Positions 35,501-50,500 of a DNA stretch of 64,000 bases are shown here, in pieces. The DNA is taken from positions 8,170,408-8,234,407 of the forward strand of contig OZ037771.1 of NCBI GenBank assembly GCA_964035545.1, in the 5' to 3' direction. Made by a program: the position numbers and the translations under genes. Each line of letters starts with the position of its first letter. Position 1 is the first letter of the stretch. The DNA is from Bugula neritina (lineage: Eukaryota > Bryozoa > Gymnolaemata > Cheilostomatida > Bugulidae). The notes under the pieces are model-generated. The model was given only the letters and a program-made list of their open reading frames with translations. It ran no database searches and was not told the DNA's origin.

Positions 35501-38500
35501 CTCTGATATACTATACTATACTCTCTGATATACTATATACTCTGATATAATATGCTATACTCTGATATACTATATACTCTGATATACTATACAATTCCCT
35601 CTGATATACTATACTCTGATATACTATACTATACACTCTGATATACTATACTCTCTAATATACTATACTATACCCTCTGATATACTATACTCTGATATAC
35701 TATACACTCTGATATACTATACTATACTCTCTGATATACTGATATACACTCTGGCATACTGCACTATACACCCTATACATGAAATGTAACTAACACCGCT
35801 GTTGTATAATGTGGCTTGGTGGCAGAAAGACCTTTGAATTCCTGCTCTCTAATTGGCCATTTCGAGTAGCGATTTGACAAAACTTGTGGTGAATGTGGGA
35901 GTGCTTTCTGATGTGGCATTACTCCGTACAGCAGTAAGCATTTCATACCAGTGAAAGGTGAAGGACAGGTCAGAATGTGGATTCCTTGTCTTGTGAATGT
36001 CTTAGTATACTTGGTTTCAGGTTGGAACTTGAACTGCATAGACTTCTGATCAAACTTCACAATGTACTTGAGTTGTCCATCAACAGCCAGATTTGGTTGG
36101 ATACTTCACAGTATGCCAGAGAGCTGGTGAGTTTGGAGTTATCTTTTCATTCAACATCTCCATAACCTCATAACCCGACAGCTTCTGTCTCCTCACATAA
36201 CCATGTATCTGCCTTTCTTCAAATAATATGTTGTTGATTTTCAATTCATTTTTATGCCCTCACTGCAGTAGATTAAATTTTATTTGTCCAATTAGGAGTT
36301 ATCATTTCATAAATTTTAGTGCTTTAAACCTAAGGATGCTAATTTTCAGTCTGTGGACAAAAGCGAAATATATTCATATTGACCATTTGTATTTATTTCT
36401 CATTTTTATATCAATATCAGAGTGGATTAGACCCTTGCACAGCATCCTATAACATCACAGCAGATATTTCTGTGTACTGTAGTGTGACATGTTGAGGTTG
36501 GAAATCAGCTCACTAGCTAGAGTGGCTCTCAAGTCTCACCAGGTGGCGTCTTCAGATCAAACACCAGAAGTGACTACAGCTCAGAAGAGAATGACCTACA
36601 TATTGTGTTCACAACTTAGTTTGAATCTCTATTCTCTGGTACCCAGTAGCAAGGTTTGTAATGGATTTGTTTATATTGTTTGTGAATAAAATACTTCTCT
36701 GTTTTCTATATATCATATGCTTCTATATCATATGCTTCTATATCATATGCTTCTATCTACCATCAGTGGTAAAAGAGTTCTACTATAACTGTGCAGCTTG
36801 TCTTTCAGCATTCCTACTCTTATAATTGTAGTGCTCAGATGTGCTTGGAGCTAATGAGAAACAACTACTTTTCACATTATGCTGTGATGAAAGTCTTGCC
36901 CAATCAGTACCCTACATCCGGCAGCGTGCTGCCGATATGCTGCAAACTGTGGACAGTGTATCCTATAATGTGTACAAGGCTGCTAGTGTCATATGTAACA
37001 GCGCTGATAGCTACTGTAACTTTCTCCTGGCATCAGCTTACACTGCTCAGGTAAATATTCTTGTGTGTCATCTACTTGAATTCCCATACTCTTGTTATAA
37101 TTATACTCTTAGAATAACCTTTTTAATTTCTTAGTTCTATAATATCTTACAAGGTTTAGAACTGTCTTTTTTCAATATGCAGAGAAATTGTTTTTAGCAC
37201 TATAACCCGAGTAAGCATTTTTATTTATAATATTTTATTACAATGTCATGAGTTATTATTGGTGGAAGATGACTTAGAATAACTGGCTGTTTGGTTCTAT
37301 TGAGTACACGTAGCTTTTCAGTTTATTCAGGAGACAAGTTCTGTTTTGATTTCTTCTGCAGTTGGTTTATGCTGTACGTTATATTATATTTTAGCCACAT
37401 TGTATATACAGGTGTATAATAGAAGTCATGTCATAGCCAAGTATGTGGTGTCTTTGCCCTGGAGTACTTAACTAAACGCCAACTTATTGCTGATTTCTCA
37501 TTCATTACTTCAAAATACTGTCTCTTGGGTTTAAAGAAGCAGTATTTCTAGACTCCAGACTGTATTGTCTTGTTATAGGACAGTAAAGAGTTACTCAAGT
37601 TGATAGATCATGCAGATAAAGCTATATACAGCATACCCTATCACAAGAATACAGAACTCATACCTGCCTATGTCCAGCTCTGTGTTCAGAGGTGCGTCAT
37701 GCAAACTGCCTTTCAATTTCTGTTCACTGTGTAGATTGTTTTTATATAAATTTGGTTGGTCCATAGAATATTGAAATTTTTAGTTTTAACTTCTGGTCAC
37801 AACTTTATTTCCCTGCATCACTTGCAGTATATGTTTGCCCTATTTCTACACTAAGATTGGCTCTATTTCAGAAACTTATGTAACTGCAATAAAACCATCT
37901 CTGTGTAACTACCTTGTCACCTCTACCTATCTGGTTTCTAAGCACATAATCAACTCACTATGGTTGATATATAATCAATGATTTATTAAGTTTTGCTGCT
38001 AACATCTCAGTTTTCTCAAGGAAACAATAAGTTAGTTTAAAGGGTTTTTGCTGCTTTTAGCTGGAAAGTGTTAGACCGGAGCTCTGCACAGATTCAGAGC
38101 TATATGGTGAACACCTTATTGAAATATTTATCCCACCCTCTGCCCGATATAAAGAAACTGACATATCAGTCAATTGTCTCCCATCTTAAGGTAATGTTTA
38201 ATACTAAAGGCAGACTTGATGACTTCATCAGAATAAATAAAGAAAATTTGGAATTTTCTAAACTTCTTGCGATCAGTGCTTAGCTTAGCCTGATTCTTGT
38301 GTAACTCAATTTGCACTCCTAAATTTATAGGATAGTTTCTCTGATACAAGATAAAATGTAATGTGCTTTTGGGTGTTGTTCCTTTAACTATTAGCAGCTA
38401 GTTCTTCTCACTGCTTACCTGTACTCTTTGTAGTCATGTTTATCATTCGACTCGCCAACTCACAGCAAGTGTGATGACATTGCATTTCTCCTTCATCACA

Positions 38501-41500
38501 GCATCTTATGGGAAGTGGCTTGTTTCGGTCTCTCGTCTGATTTACCAGAGGCAAGTTATACTGCAGTTATAGTTATACTGTAGTTATAGCTACGCTGTAG
38601 TTATAGTTACACTATAGTTATAGTTATACTATAGTTATAGTTACACTATAATTATAGTTATACTGTAGTTATAGTTACACTATAGTTATAGTTATATTGT
38701 AGTTATAGTTACACTATAGTTATAGTTATACTATAGTTATAGTTACACTATAATTATAGTTATACTATAGTTTTAGTTATCCTGTAGTTATAGTTATACT
38801 GTAGTTATAGTTATCCTGTAGTTATAGTTATACTGTAGTTATAGTTACCCTTTAAATATAATTTTTTGTACTTGTTTGTTATACAAGGTGTGGCTTGTGA
38901 TTATTTTTTCAACTACTAAAATTTCAAGATGGTTTGCTTTGGGTCAACTCATGTTTTGGCAGAGTCATCACAAGGAACTCTCATTGTATGAAAGTGTCAG
39001 TCATGTTTTTGTACGAACTCTATTCTAGACAGACTCATAAGTAAATTGACTAAGTTCCATATTTTGCTCTTAGCAATTTTTATATTTATAATACACAATA
39101 ATTGGCCCCCAATTTTTTTGCCAGCTGGTAGTAAGAGGTGTTTCATTAATACTGCTTTTCATAAACTGCTAATTGTAGAGTTGACTCAGCTCTCTTTGTG
39201 AATTATAGAGTTGTCTACTCTTTAACTTGAAGTTATGGTTCTTTTTATTTTAAATGAAAAACTTGTAGCACTGAAGCAAATCTATATATTTTGCCATTTA
39301 CCTAAATGCCATTTGGTATTCTTATAAATGGGAGATTAGTAAAAGTACACTCAATTATATTCAAATCTATAGTTTGACCAACTAGGTTTGTGGAACGTTA
39401 TTGTTCAATTGTTTAGGTGATTTCCTGTAGCCAGGATCTGTTTAGTTATCTGATGCAGTGCCGTATGCTGGTGTCTGCTGACATGTGGAAGTCAGTATGC
39501 GACAGCCTGCTGCCACTACTTCCTGTTTTACAGGTCAGTTCACTTCACTTGTATAAGTCTACGAGTTCCGCTAATGTCAGCAGAGAAAGTTATCATTTCT
39601 GTGTAACTTGCAGTATGACTATATTATTGAGTGAGTGTATCTGTTTCTAGAGTTACGCCAACTCTGACTTAACACTAGGGAAGTGTCTTTTGGCCTTCAT
39701 TGATCCTCACTTTGATGAAAACATATCCACACTGCACTGTGTGAAAGGAGCTGTCAGAATTCTGTTCTGTAGAGATTCAGTTGCCAGGATAGATGCTGCC
39801 AAGGTATGGTGGCAACACTCAAAGCTGTAATTGATTAACAAATGTTTCTATCTTTTAATAAACACATTATAATAATGCTTTTTAGTGAAAGAGCTTTTTC
39901 ACATTCTTTGTCAGTGTGTTCTATGCTAGGCTGTTAGTTTTTACAGTTTCATGTTGCTAATAGTACCTAACTAAGTCATTAGTTTCAATTGCAAAAGTAT
40001 GTATACACATTTTCTTAAGAATGTCTCACAACTGATGTATTTATCTAAAATTTTCTCAGCAAACCATTTACAGTAATGTATGTGGAAGATATGGTGAACA
40101 TCAGATTGTGTTTTAGAGTTATTGCCGTAAAATCTCGAAATTGGAAGTTAATTTACATACCAGAGCTGTAGGCATCTCATAACACATGTTTAATAAAGTT
40201 ATGTTGCTGTAGGTGTTGATGACTAGGCTAAACAGTACATACAATTCCCATCTGCTGTACCCAATAGCTCAGACTAATCACCATGCAAACCACATAATAC
40301 ACATGGGAACTCTCACTAGAGACACGTCTGCTAGCTCTACACAACCCTCTGTAATCAGTGATGACAGTGTAACCAGGGTTCTCCGGGTGTTTCTAGAAGA
40401 TGGGGTGGAGCAAAGTGTACGACTCACCTCTCTCAATCAACTTTCTATCATACTGCAAAGTATGTACAAGTTTGCATTTTAGTTACTTTGATTTCATAGA
40501 CTCTCAGTCGGTTTTTGGTCTGTGAGAAATGCGATTTCTAAGATGCAGATTTTTATTTTGTATCTTTGAACATACTAATTACTGAGTGCATCAGTTTTAT
40601 TTTTTTTACAGATTTTGATTTGGTGTCATTATGCCAGTATCAGGGACTAATAATAACACTTTTGGAATCGACTTAAAAGCATGTATTGAAATATTTTGTT
40701 GTTTCATGATCTTGTTAGTTTTGTGTGTAAGTTCTGTGTTTTCAACATTAACATGTTTCTCAAGTCCATGCGCTTCTATGTTGTAGATTCTCTAACACAC
40801 AAATTCTATTTAGAGAATGATGGCTTAGAACTTACTCTGTCTACTATTAATGAAAGTATTTCTCCAGAAAAGGTAATTGAATCAGCTTACACTCATAATA
40901 CTAACTCTCTATATTATTCTAATGTTGATTATAACATACTGCAGGATCAGTCTTAGACAGAGTATTATACCAGTATTTTAGTATCTTTATTTCTGTTTCC
41001 GGCTGATTACGAAAGATGGTCATCAATCACGGTTATTTCTGTGGCATTGAAAGTCTTATGCTACCAACCCTTTCTAGTATTTTAACTAAGTTTAAGACTT
41101 AAAGATTCTAACCAATATAATGCTTTGGACACTGTAAAGATATATTTTACAATAAGGGAAGATCAACGTAGCACTATGTAACCTAATATATTGCATTTAT
41201 ATAATACATTTGCCCCTCTGTAGTGTAGATTAAGTATGTTGTGGGTTTTCTAAGGATATATAGAAAAGCTAACTTTATTTAAACATGACTAGCTAAACCT
41301 CGGTCACCTTCCTGAACCTGTAAATTTTAGAGTGTACCCTTCGTTATTATTAAGTAGAGTTATGTCAGCCTCTTGGGCAAATTGATAAGCCTGTGGAATA
41401 TTTTATATTACCATCCATTTGGTATGTACCTAATTTGCTTCATTACATGTAATAGATATAAATATTGAACCTTAACCTTATTATGTTTTGTTTCTCAGGC

Positions 41501-44500
41501 TAGTATAGAAGAAGAAACTGTAGCACCTGCAATCTCCATTCTGGCATCTTTACTCCAACACAATCAGGATATAAGACAAGCACTTGCAGCAGATGTCAGC
41601 TCTATTCTCGCCTTACTTAGATGTGAGTTTCCTCAACATCAGTCAGTCATCCGTTCGCAACTGAATTGTTGGCACATTTGTCAGGACTCAATTGTCCTGT
41701 CATTAAAAAATGTTTTACTTCTTTTTTTTAATACAATCTCATGACGTTCTTTTAAAGTAGTGAGAATGCAAATATAGCTAGTTTTGACTTAGTTTTTGAA
41801 AATAAAACCACGAATGAACTCAATATTAATGTTGACAGTGATTTGTTGAGTGCACTGCAGTACACAAGTATCTGGTATACTTTATAAGATGTACTTAAAC
41901 TATATCTTCTATTTCTATGCAGGTTGTTGGCTGTTCCCAAGCTCTTCTAAGACTAGTATTGAAGCTGCACAGTGTCTGTTGTACATTGTGTTTAATGAAA
42001 TTAGTCCAATATCTTCACTGGATGTTCTTTCACTTCCCAAGACGTGCTGTGTCAGGTACTACTGGTTCTGATAAGACTATGTATCCTTTTATTATGTTGA
42101 TTTGTTAATGAATTTGTAGTGGTAAGATGTTGGTATCTTTGCTGTCATGTTAAATGTAGATGAATCAACTCCTTGCTGCCTCTGTTCTACAAGTTACATT
42201 ATCAAGGGGGGATATACAATGCTGCCTGTATTTATTACTACTCACTGCTAGTTAGAGCTCAGGCCATGTTTACTGTTTGTTGTTCTTTCAGATACAAGCT
42301 GCCACTACGAGTTCTATCTTACTGTGATGTAAGTGCCCACCGAGTTACTCCGCCCCCTCCATCTAATGATCCAATCACACAGCCTCTACCACTGCAAATG
42401 CTTAGAATACATTGGAATATTAAATGGCACGGGAAAGTTGAACATCTCCTCGAGAGTTTGGATAGAGAAGAGAAGCAAGGGTAAGGGACTGTAGTCTTGA
42501 CATGTGTTCCCTTGTAAAGCGGAGTACATCTATGGCTGCAGTATTTTGATGAATTGCTTTGTTACAGGAGTGGACAATTCCAACTGAAGTTAGCCGACAT
42601 TCTCTCCCTCAAAGAATCAAACTCTCAATACTCCATCTTCAAGAGCCTTAGGACCATAACTAATGCTACCACTCATAATGACGTAGCCCAGCAGCTCGGC
42701 ACCCTCACTGCCTACTCTCAGATGTGCTATCTGGCCTCAGATCACAGGACTCTGTCCACCATAACATGGAACACCTATTTCTCTAGGTATGGCATTTTCT
42801 CCTCTTTGACTTCCACATTGTCCTACTCCTTTGTTTAATTACCTCATGTTGCCCAAATACTAAGATGCCAGCACTTGGTGTAAGAATACTGAGCTGCAGA
42901 ATTTTGGTGTGTTTTAAAACTTCCACAGCTGCAGTTTATATCTGCAATTGTTGTAGTAGAAGTGTGATGCTTGTCTTAAGTAAATTTTTGCTTCATGCAT
43001 GTCAGCAAGTATTTTGATGTCACTTGTGAACTCTATATTTTGCACTAGTTACTTGGCTTATCCAGTTGTCTATCCACTCAGCACTATTTACTCAGTATTC
43101 ACTATGTGCTAATTACGCACTATTCACTATGTACTATGCAATAGCTACTCTCTACTTACTATGTACTCTGTACTGTTTACTCATTATGTACTGTTTACTC
43201 ACCACTCACTATGTACTATGCAATAGCTACTCTCTACTTACTATGTACTGTTTACTCATATGTACTGTTTACTCACTACTCACTATGTACTAATTACTCA
43301 CTATTTACTCAGTACTGTTTACTCACTATGTACTATTTACTCATTATGTACAGTTTACTCACTAGTCACTCTGTACTGTATACTCACTATTCACACTGTA
43401 CTGTTTACTCACTATTTACTATTATGCTGCAGGTTTCTAACTACACAGCCAGTAGCCCAGATTGACAAGGAGTTGTTGATACGCATCACTACTTACTTCA
43501 CGTCTTTGCTCAACATGGGCATGCCTGCGGTCAACAGTAATCTGTTGGGAGAACTACAATCCTCCCTCCAGGGAACTAAGGAGAGCGTACTTCTCTCCCT
43601 CCTCAACGACTCTGCATACTCCCAGGCTACGGATTCTCAACTCAAGAGGTTAGCAGCTGTCTTCTCTTCAGTCAGTTGATATGTTCACAGTTATGCTCTT
43701 TTAAATCTGTTTAAATTAGTTTAATTTACACTAATTGTGAGTGAGAGCACACAAGTTCTAGTCTTCACATCCTTCAGGTTACAAGCATATAAACTGATTC
43801 ATACGTGCTGCTGCCGCTGCTTGTAGACCCCTGCAGAACACACTCCTGTCTATACTCAGTTTGTCTGGTACTCACACTTCCTCTGACAGCACGTCTGTTG
43901 GTCGGCCCGGCCGCTGCTATCTGGTACAAGCAGTGCTGAAGAGGCTGACTATGGCTGATGCCTCTAACTTCTATAACTTGGCGTCACTGGAGAGCTCAGT
44001 CTATACTCTGTCACGTCTCACATCAAGGTGTGTTGTTTCTGCGGTACAACAGATGCTAAGCCCATGTCTAGCTGATCTTTGTAACTTGTTTCTTTGTAAA
44101 CCGATGCAATATTCTTGAGCCACACCCTTGCATGTACTGTATTCCTTTTACAGTTGTGGCTGGAGTGTTGGATGCAGCGATATTGATAGCAGCTCTCTAT
44201 GCTCTCAGCTAATTAAAGCCTTATTTGAAGTAAGTTGATATAAGCATACTGTTAAACTATGCATGGTGAAACTTTTGCTAACGTTCAAGTGAAACTACCC
44301 AATCGAGTTTAACTTTTTTACACCAGTAAGTTGTAAAAACATGATAAGATGTCTATATAAATACTAGATTTTCAACTGAATGTTATTAGTCACCTTCTAT
44401 ATCCTCTATTCCAATAAACAATGGTTTAGTATGGTACCATCATTATCACACTTGTGCTATGTAACTTTAAAAAGGTTGACTCAATAAGTCAGATTAATGC

Positions 44501-47500
44501 TACATTTGTAATAACTGTGTGACATTAGAGTTGGCTAAGGATTCTGATCAGGTTGAGAACAGAGCACATTATTGAGAGGTTGTGTTATAACCTAGGTTCT
44601 CTCAGCGTTTCACTTCGGAAGGCAGGGTAACTCCTCATCATACATGGGCAAGGGAGTATTGCGTAACGCAACGCTTTGTCTGCGTTATGTTGTTGAGGAG
44701 ATGACTTCAGTGGTGCAGGACACGGACAGCTGGCTGGCTCGCTGGGTGGAGGGCGAGGAGGGTCAGACCAGACTGCAGTGGCTTAGATCTCTTTGGACTT
44801 ATAGAGATCAGGAGGTCAGGTGCTATGCAATGTATACAGAGTAGTTGTGGAGATCAATGAGTGCTATGCAATGTATACAGAGTAGTTGATTATTGTATTA
44901 CGTAAGGTTGTCCGCTGATTTGTGAACTTGTTTGTAAAAAGAAACTCATCTCTTTGTTCATAGTCCTTCTCGTTTTTGCAAATATTTTTCTCAAAATTCT
45001 ACTTGTTTCTTCACATTTTAATTTAATATTTTATAATATGAAATAATATAAAAGAAACCCTTGCAGGTTAGAACTGCTGCGTTGGGTGTGAGTGTCGCTC
45101 TGTTACACTTATCTCTGGGACTCAGCACTGTGTCCAGCTCCGTCACGGACCTAGTCAGAGATGCGGTTGAGGTAGTGGTGGACAGCACAGAGTGTTCTCT
45201 TGTGAGGAGACAGGCTTCTGTGCTGCTGTCTAATGTCATCTGGAACGTGATACATCACCCCACCAGCGACCTAGACTACAAGGTTAGCTCTCTCACTCTA
45301 GTGACTCACTACACCGCTCTCTACTATGACTTTGTAACTGCTGTCCGGACTACATGAATAGTATTTGTTGTACTTTGAAATCTGTCTGTTGTTTAGATAG
45401 ACATGTTGATAGAAATACAAACAGGTGACTGCTTTTAGTATAATGTTTCATAATGAATTCAGACTGTATGTTGTGACTCAAACTACATAATGACTCGGAC
45501 TGTACATTATGATTATATTATGCATCAATGCCTATCCACATTACAACATCTCCATAAAAAGTGCTGTTATAAGCAGGTTTCATTAAAACGAAATCATGAT
45601 GAACTCATCGAGTTAGCAATGTTCTAACACAAACATTTTATTGCAGACAAAACCTATGCATATTATAGGAACATATAAATGTTTTTTGTTGTACTTGTTA
45701 AATTTCATTCGCAGTGTGGAATCTTGTAATGAAATGGGGTTGTCTACTAGCAAATTCATAGTTTTTAACCTGTTTTAAAAACCCTTTGGATTATTTGGAC
45801 AACGTTTAAATTATATTATGTTTTGGTCATCACTGATTTTCAAAAACATCTTGTTTCCAGGGAAACAGCTTTTATTTAGACTGTATTATGACTAACTCAG
45901 GGGATTTGCTGTGTTATTTCAGAAAGAACTGCTGAATATTCATGAAGTGCTACGATCTGCCAACTACTACTCTGAGATATTTGTCATACTGTCTTCAGAT
46001 ATCTTCCTCAACACTGAACTTAATATGGATTCCCTACACAGACAAGTTAGACCTGAACTAGGTATATTATTATACTCTAGTGTAGCTGTACTATAACACT
46101 GCCATATATTGTAGGCTATACATCTTGTATATAATCTGATAGTGTAACAGTGTAGCTGTATATACTGTATACCATGTTCTAATAAGTAGATATTTGGATA
46201 GTATGAAATTACAGTGTGTTGGCTAAATTGGAGTTGAAATGTTCTACTACCTTATTGCTTAGAAATGCCAAATCTGCTTTTGAATGAAGGATTTCTCTAG
46301 AGCCGGTGTTCTATCTGATGGTGCATATGTAATCGACTAAAGTGAGATTTCCAGCGTGACGATTGTTCAATTAAAATTTTTCTGACAATTTGGGACTTTG
46401 ATATCTTTATCTTTATCTTGTTAACCAACATGATACTTTGTAAAAAGTAAAACTGTCACTTATTCATAACACACTTTTGCTCAGATATTTATACTAACTT
46501 AAACTCAATAACTCAATTTCTTAACAATATAAAAATGCTGGATGGCCTTTATAATACATGTAAGAAAGTGTGTGTAATATAATACCATGTGATATGTTAT
46601 TTAGGAGAAAGTGTTTGTAATGTGGTATATCCGACCCTGGTCACCCCCTCCTTTCTACACTCCCTCCTACAGTGCCTGATATTACTCACCAATTCTATAC
46701 CCTCAGCCACTCTACCTGAGCTGGAGACAGTACAGGCCACATACCATCTGACTGGGTGAGTTTATACTTGAGTCTGACTGGAGCCCATGTAGATAATGTG
46801 CTACTGTGTTGAGTATTATACAGTGCAGCAACTTACAACAACCACATTTATTCATAAGCCAACTTAATATCAAACATGTTTTCTGTTATGAACTGTTTAT
46901 TTAATTACAGTCTGCATGTTGAGATTTTAAATGTAAAAACTCAAATTGGTAGGCAGGTGGATTTTAGTTCTTGTTTTTTTTGTAACATTTTGTTGCATTA
47001 ATGCTCTTATATAGTCAATTCTACCACTATTACTATTACTACTATCACCTGGCTAAGGACAGTCGCACTTCTCTAAGTAGTAAACTTGTTGGCAGGACTT
47101 AACTTTCCAACTCTGCTGCTGTAATCATGTAGCTAGGTTTGTCAGAATGTTTATTGTGTGTGCTGCAACATCGTGTGGCAGTTAAATGCTGCACCCACTG
47201 AAATGTTCCAGGTTCTTTCTGCACAATGATGACACTGTGATGACTCTCATCCATGACCTTGACATCTCAGACAACTCTAGAGTCTTGCTAAGAAATGATG
47301 TCACCTCTCTGTGTGTTACCAGCATCAGCTTGCTGCGGTCCTGCATTATTCAGAATAAATATATGAGAAGCTCTTCTCTCTCTTCAGCCAACTGTTGTCA
47401 CGTGACTAAGATTCTATCCGTCCTCTCAGGTGGCCACAGCCAAGGTATGGTTATAGTACCAACAGTGTTTAGCCTAGTATAGTGTGTGTAGTATAGTATA

Positions 47501-50500
47501 GCACAGTATAACATAGTGTATGTAGTATAGTATAGTGTATGTAGTATAGTATAGCGTATGTAGTATAGTATAGTGTATGTAGTATAGTATAGTGTATGTA
47601 GTATAGTATAGTGTAGTATAGTACATAGTATAGCGTATGTAGTACAGTATAATGTAAGATAGCATAGTATAGCATTGAAGGGTATAGTGTACTCTTGTTG
47701 GTTAGCCATAAACCATGTGTAAAACACGATACTAAGAAGCTCTAAAACTTAGAAGCTTGTTGGCTGCAAACTATACAGGTAACAACCCCAGCAGTCTTGC
47801 TGAAGTTGGAGCCGCCAGCTCACCATTGTGTGGTTTAGTCTAGTAAATCCTTATCTTACATGCAGTGGAGAGTATTGAAGTGCCGGGGATATGCAAGGCC
47901 ATCTGGTGTGAACTATTCCAGTATCTCACAGCTCACCTTCACCTTGACAAAGATTTTGAAGCATTCAAGATACTTGTGGTTGACAACTTGGTTGACTATT
48001 GGCAACATTTCACCAGTGAGTTCATTTGAGATGTTCACTAATCCTGTAGTTGATAGTTTAAAGTTATAATAAAATTGACTCACTCAAACACACACAAGTT
48101 TATAGTCACTTTCCCTGTGAGAACACCTTGATGGAAGGGGTTTTGGTTGAATCGGGCTAAGGACTTATTCAGATGAGGCACAAGAGCAATTATGACTAGG
48201 TGCTCTTCCTAACATCACCAATGGCCTTTGTCAGAGCTCGAACCCATGACTTCGTGTTTACTAGGCAAACACTCTAACCTCTAGACCACAGCTGCTCCCT
48301 AATTTAAAATAATCATGCAATATTCTCACAGAACTTATGTCTAGCCCAGAGCTGTCACATGGCGTGGTGTTTCTATTGCAGGTATATCTATGCACATCCT
48401 CAAGGTGGAGGATGAAGAAAGCAGAGTATGTGTGCTTGAGTTCTGGACTATCATACTCAACACGTTACATGGCTACAGCGAGAAAGAGGCTGTAATGGCG
48501 CGGTTAGACGGGGGAGATGGTAAGGAGAAGCCTTGCGGTGCTCTGCTATACACCTGTATGCTGCGTATATACGACTCCCTCCAACTCAGGTACACCGACA
48601 AGGACTGCGTACAGGAGAGACTCGCTCTTATCAACTGTCTCAAGAGTTTACTGGCTATCAGTCACTCCGCTAAACTCTCGGCTCTTGAAGGTAAAGTCAA
48701 TAGGGTCAAACATTTATTGTTACTCAAGGTTAAAGAACGGCTGATTAGCAGAGTGAAATGGTTTAGCTGTTTCTCCTGACATAAAGTAGTAATTTGCATT
48801 TCCACAGACACTGGTGTAACCACTTGAGTTGAGTGAGTGTAGAGGTGCCCCTAAGTTGAAACTACCAAATTTTGAGATGAAGTATCTGTTCATTGTTTGT
48901 AGATTATGCTTACTGGTGTATTATGATTACTAACTATGTACCATTGGAAAGTTTGTTAGAACAATTATTTTTCACAAATTCTACAAAAAAAATCACTCTA
49001 CTGCTCGAAGATGTGGAAATTTCTTTCCAGATATAATAAATAGTTTTTTTAATATATATTTGACATAATTTACCACCACGTGATATTAGTAGAAGGTGGT
49101 AAAGGGCAATTGTGTTTGTACATTAAAGGTATAAGCACCTGTAGACTGAATAATGTATTTAGTTTCGTTTGCCACATCTTGCAGTTTTTTATGCTGTGTC
49201 CTGCCATTTCAAACGTTATGCTGAGTTCAGTCTGTTATAGATGTGTGTATAACAGATTACTATGTTATACTGAGTTCAGTGTGTTATAGATGTATGTATA
49301 ACAGATTACTATGTTACAGCTGGATTTGCCGAGACGCTGCTCACACATATAAACAGTTTCATTGGGAAGTTAAACCTGCTGGCTATGAACAAATCTGGTC
49401 TGTTAACAGAGGTAAAGTGTTGTGAGCTGGTCTCATATGCTGTGTGTGTCAAAGTATCACTTTAGTACACCAGCAGTTATATAGTCTAAGATGAATTTAA
49501 TTTTAAATTATTCCTTTATGATTCTTTTTCTACATCTTGAGCAATTTTAAATGGGTCTTTCAGGCAAACGTTTATCTAGCGGAACTGGTTGTCTCCCTTG
49601 AGATACTCACCAACTTCCTGTCATCATTTGACGAGGGAAAGCGGGCCGTATCCCAAGGTGGCCTCGCCAACCTCATACATAGACTGTGGTTCTACTGCGA
49701 GTCGGACACTCAGCTGATGGATACATGTGTATCTATGCTCATCACCTACACGGAAAACTCAACTCTGGGTAAGTCAGGCTGAGTTCACTGAAACACAGTG
49801 AGGCTGTACCTCCTCCCCCGCTGTGTTTCCTTGTAAGGAACTCTGGCTATGGTGGGAGTAGTGAGTGTGCTTTAAGAGTCCTCACTTTACCTAGTACTCA
49901 TAGTATTTACATGTGTCAACTGTTTATCAATGCTATTGTGTGTGCATGTGTGTGCGAGTGGGTGTGTGTGTCAGTTGGTGTTAATTTTTTTAGGAATTCG
50001 CCTTCAAATAACATTATTTCGATACAAACAGACAAGTAAGCACAACTCTAGTCTTAGGGTGTAACGAAAAATATTAGGATGTTTAGGAGAATTTGTGTTC
50101 AGATCACAAAATGTAATATGAACACAAGTAAATGCAATCAGGCAAACTAAATAGAATGATGCAAACCAGGACAGACTTTGACATTCTTACAGTTGACACT
50201 ATTACTCAGAGCAGAGTTTATGATATCATCTAACAGTTTCCCAGTCAACTACACGTCACATCTATAAGTCACCTACAATAACCACCTAACTATTCCATCA
50301 CAGTGCTGATTCTTTTGAGTTCTAGTTCTAAATGTCAACAGATCAGACATAGAGTATATTTACTGACTGAAGTTGCTTTCTACTTGGCATGTTGCAGCCT
50401 GTCGACACCTGGTGTGTACCTCCACCGTGTCGTGTCTTGGCATGCCCACCGACAGGTTACAGATTCAGTCAAACTCCCTGGCAGACATATTGGTGAAGTT

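Noticed and set aside
35773-36060. A 95-codon antisense gene
   Set aside because: It overlaps RTTN exon 10 on the opposite strand and intronic DNA; the sense exon is in phase with both neighbours, so this is a shadow frame.
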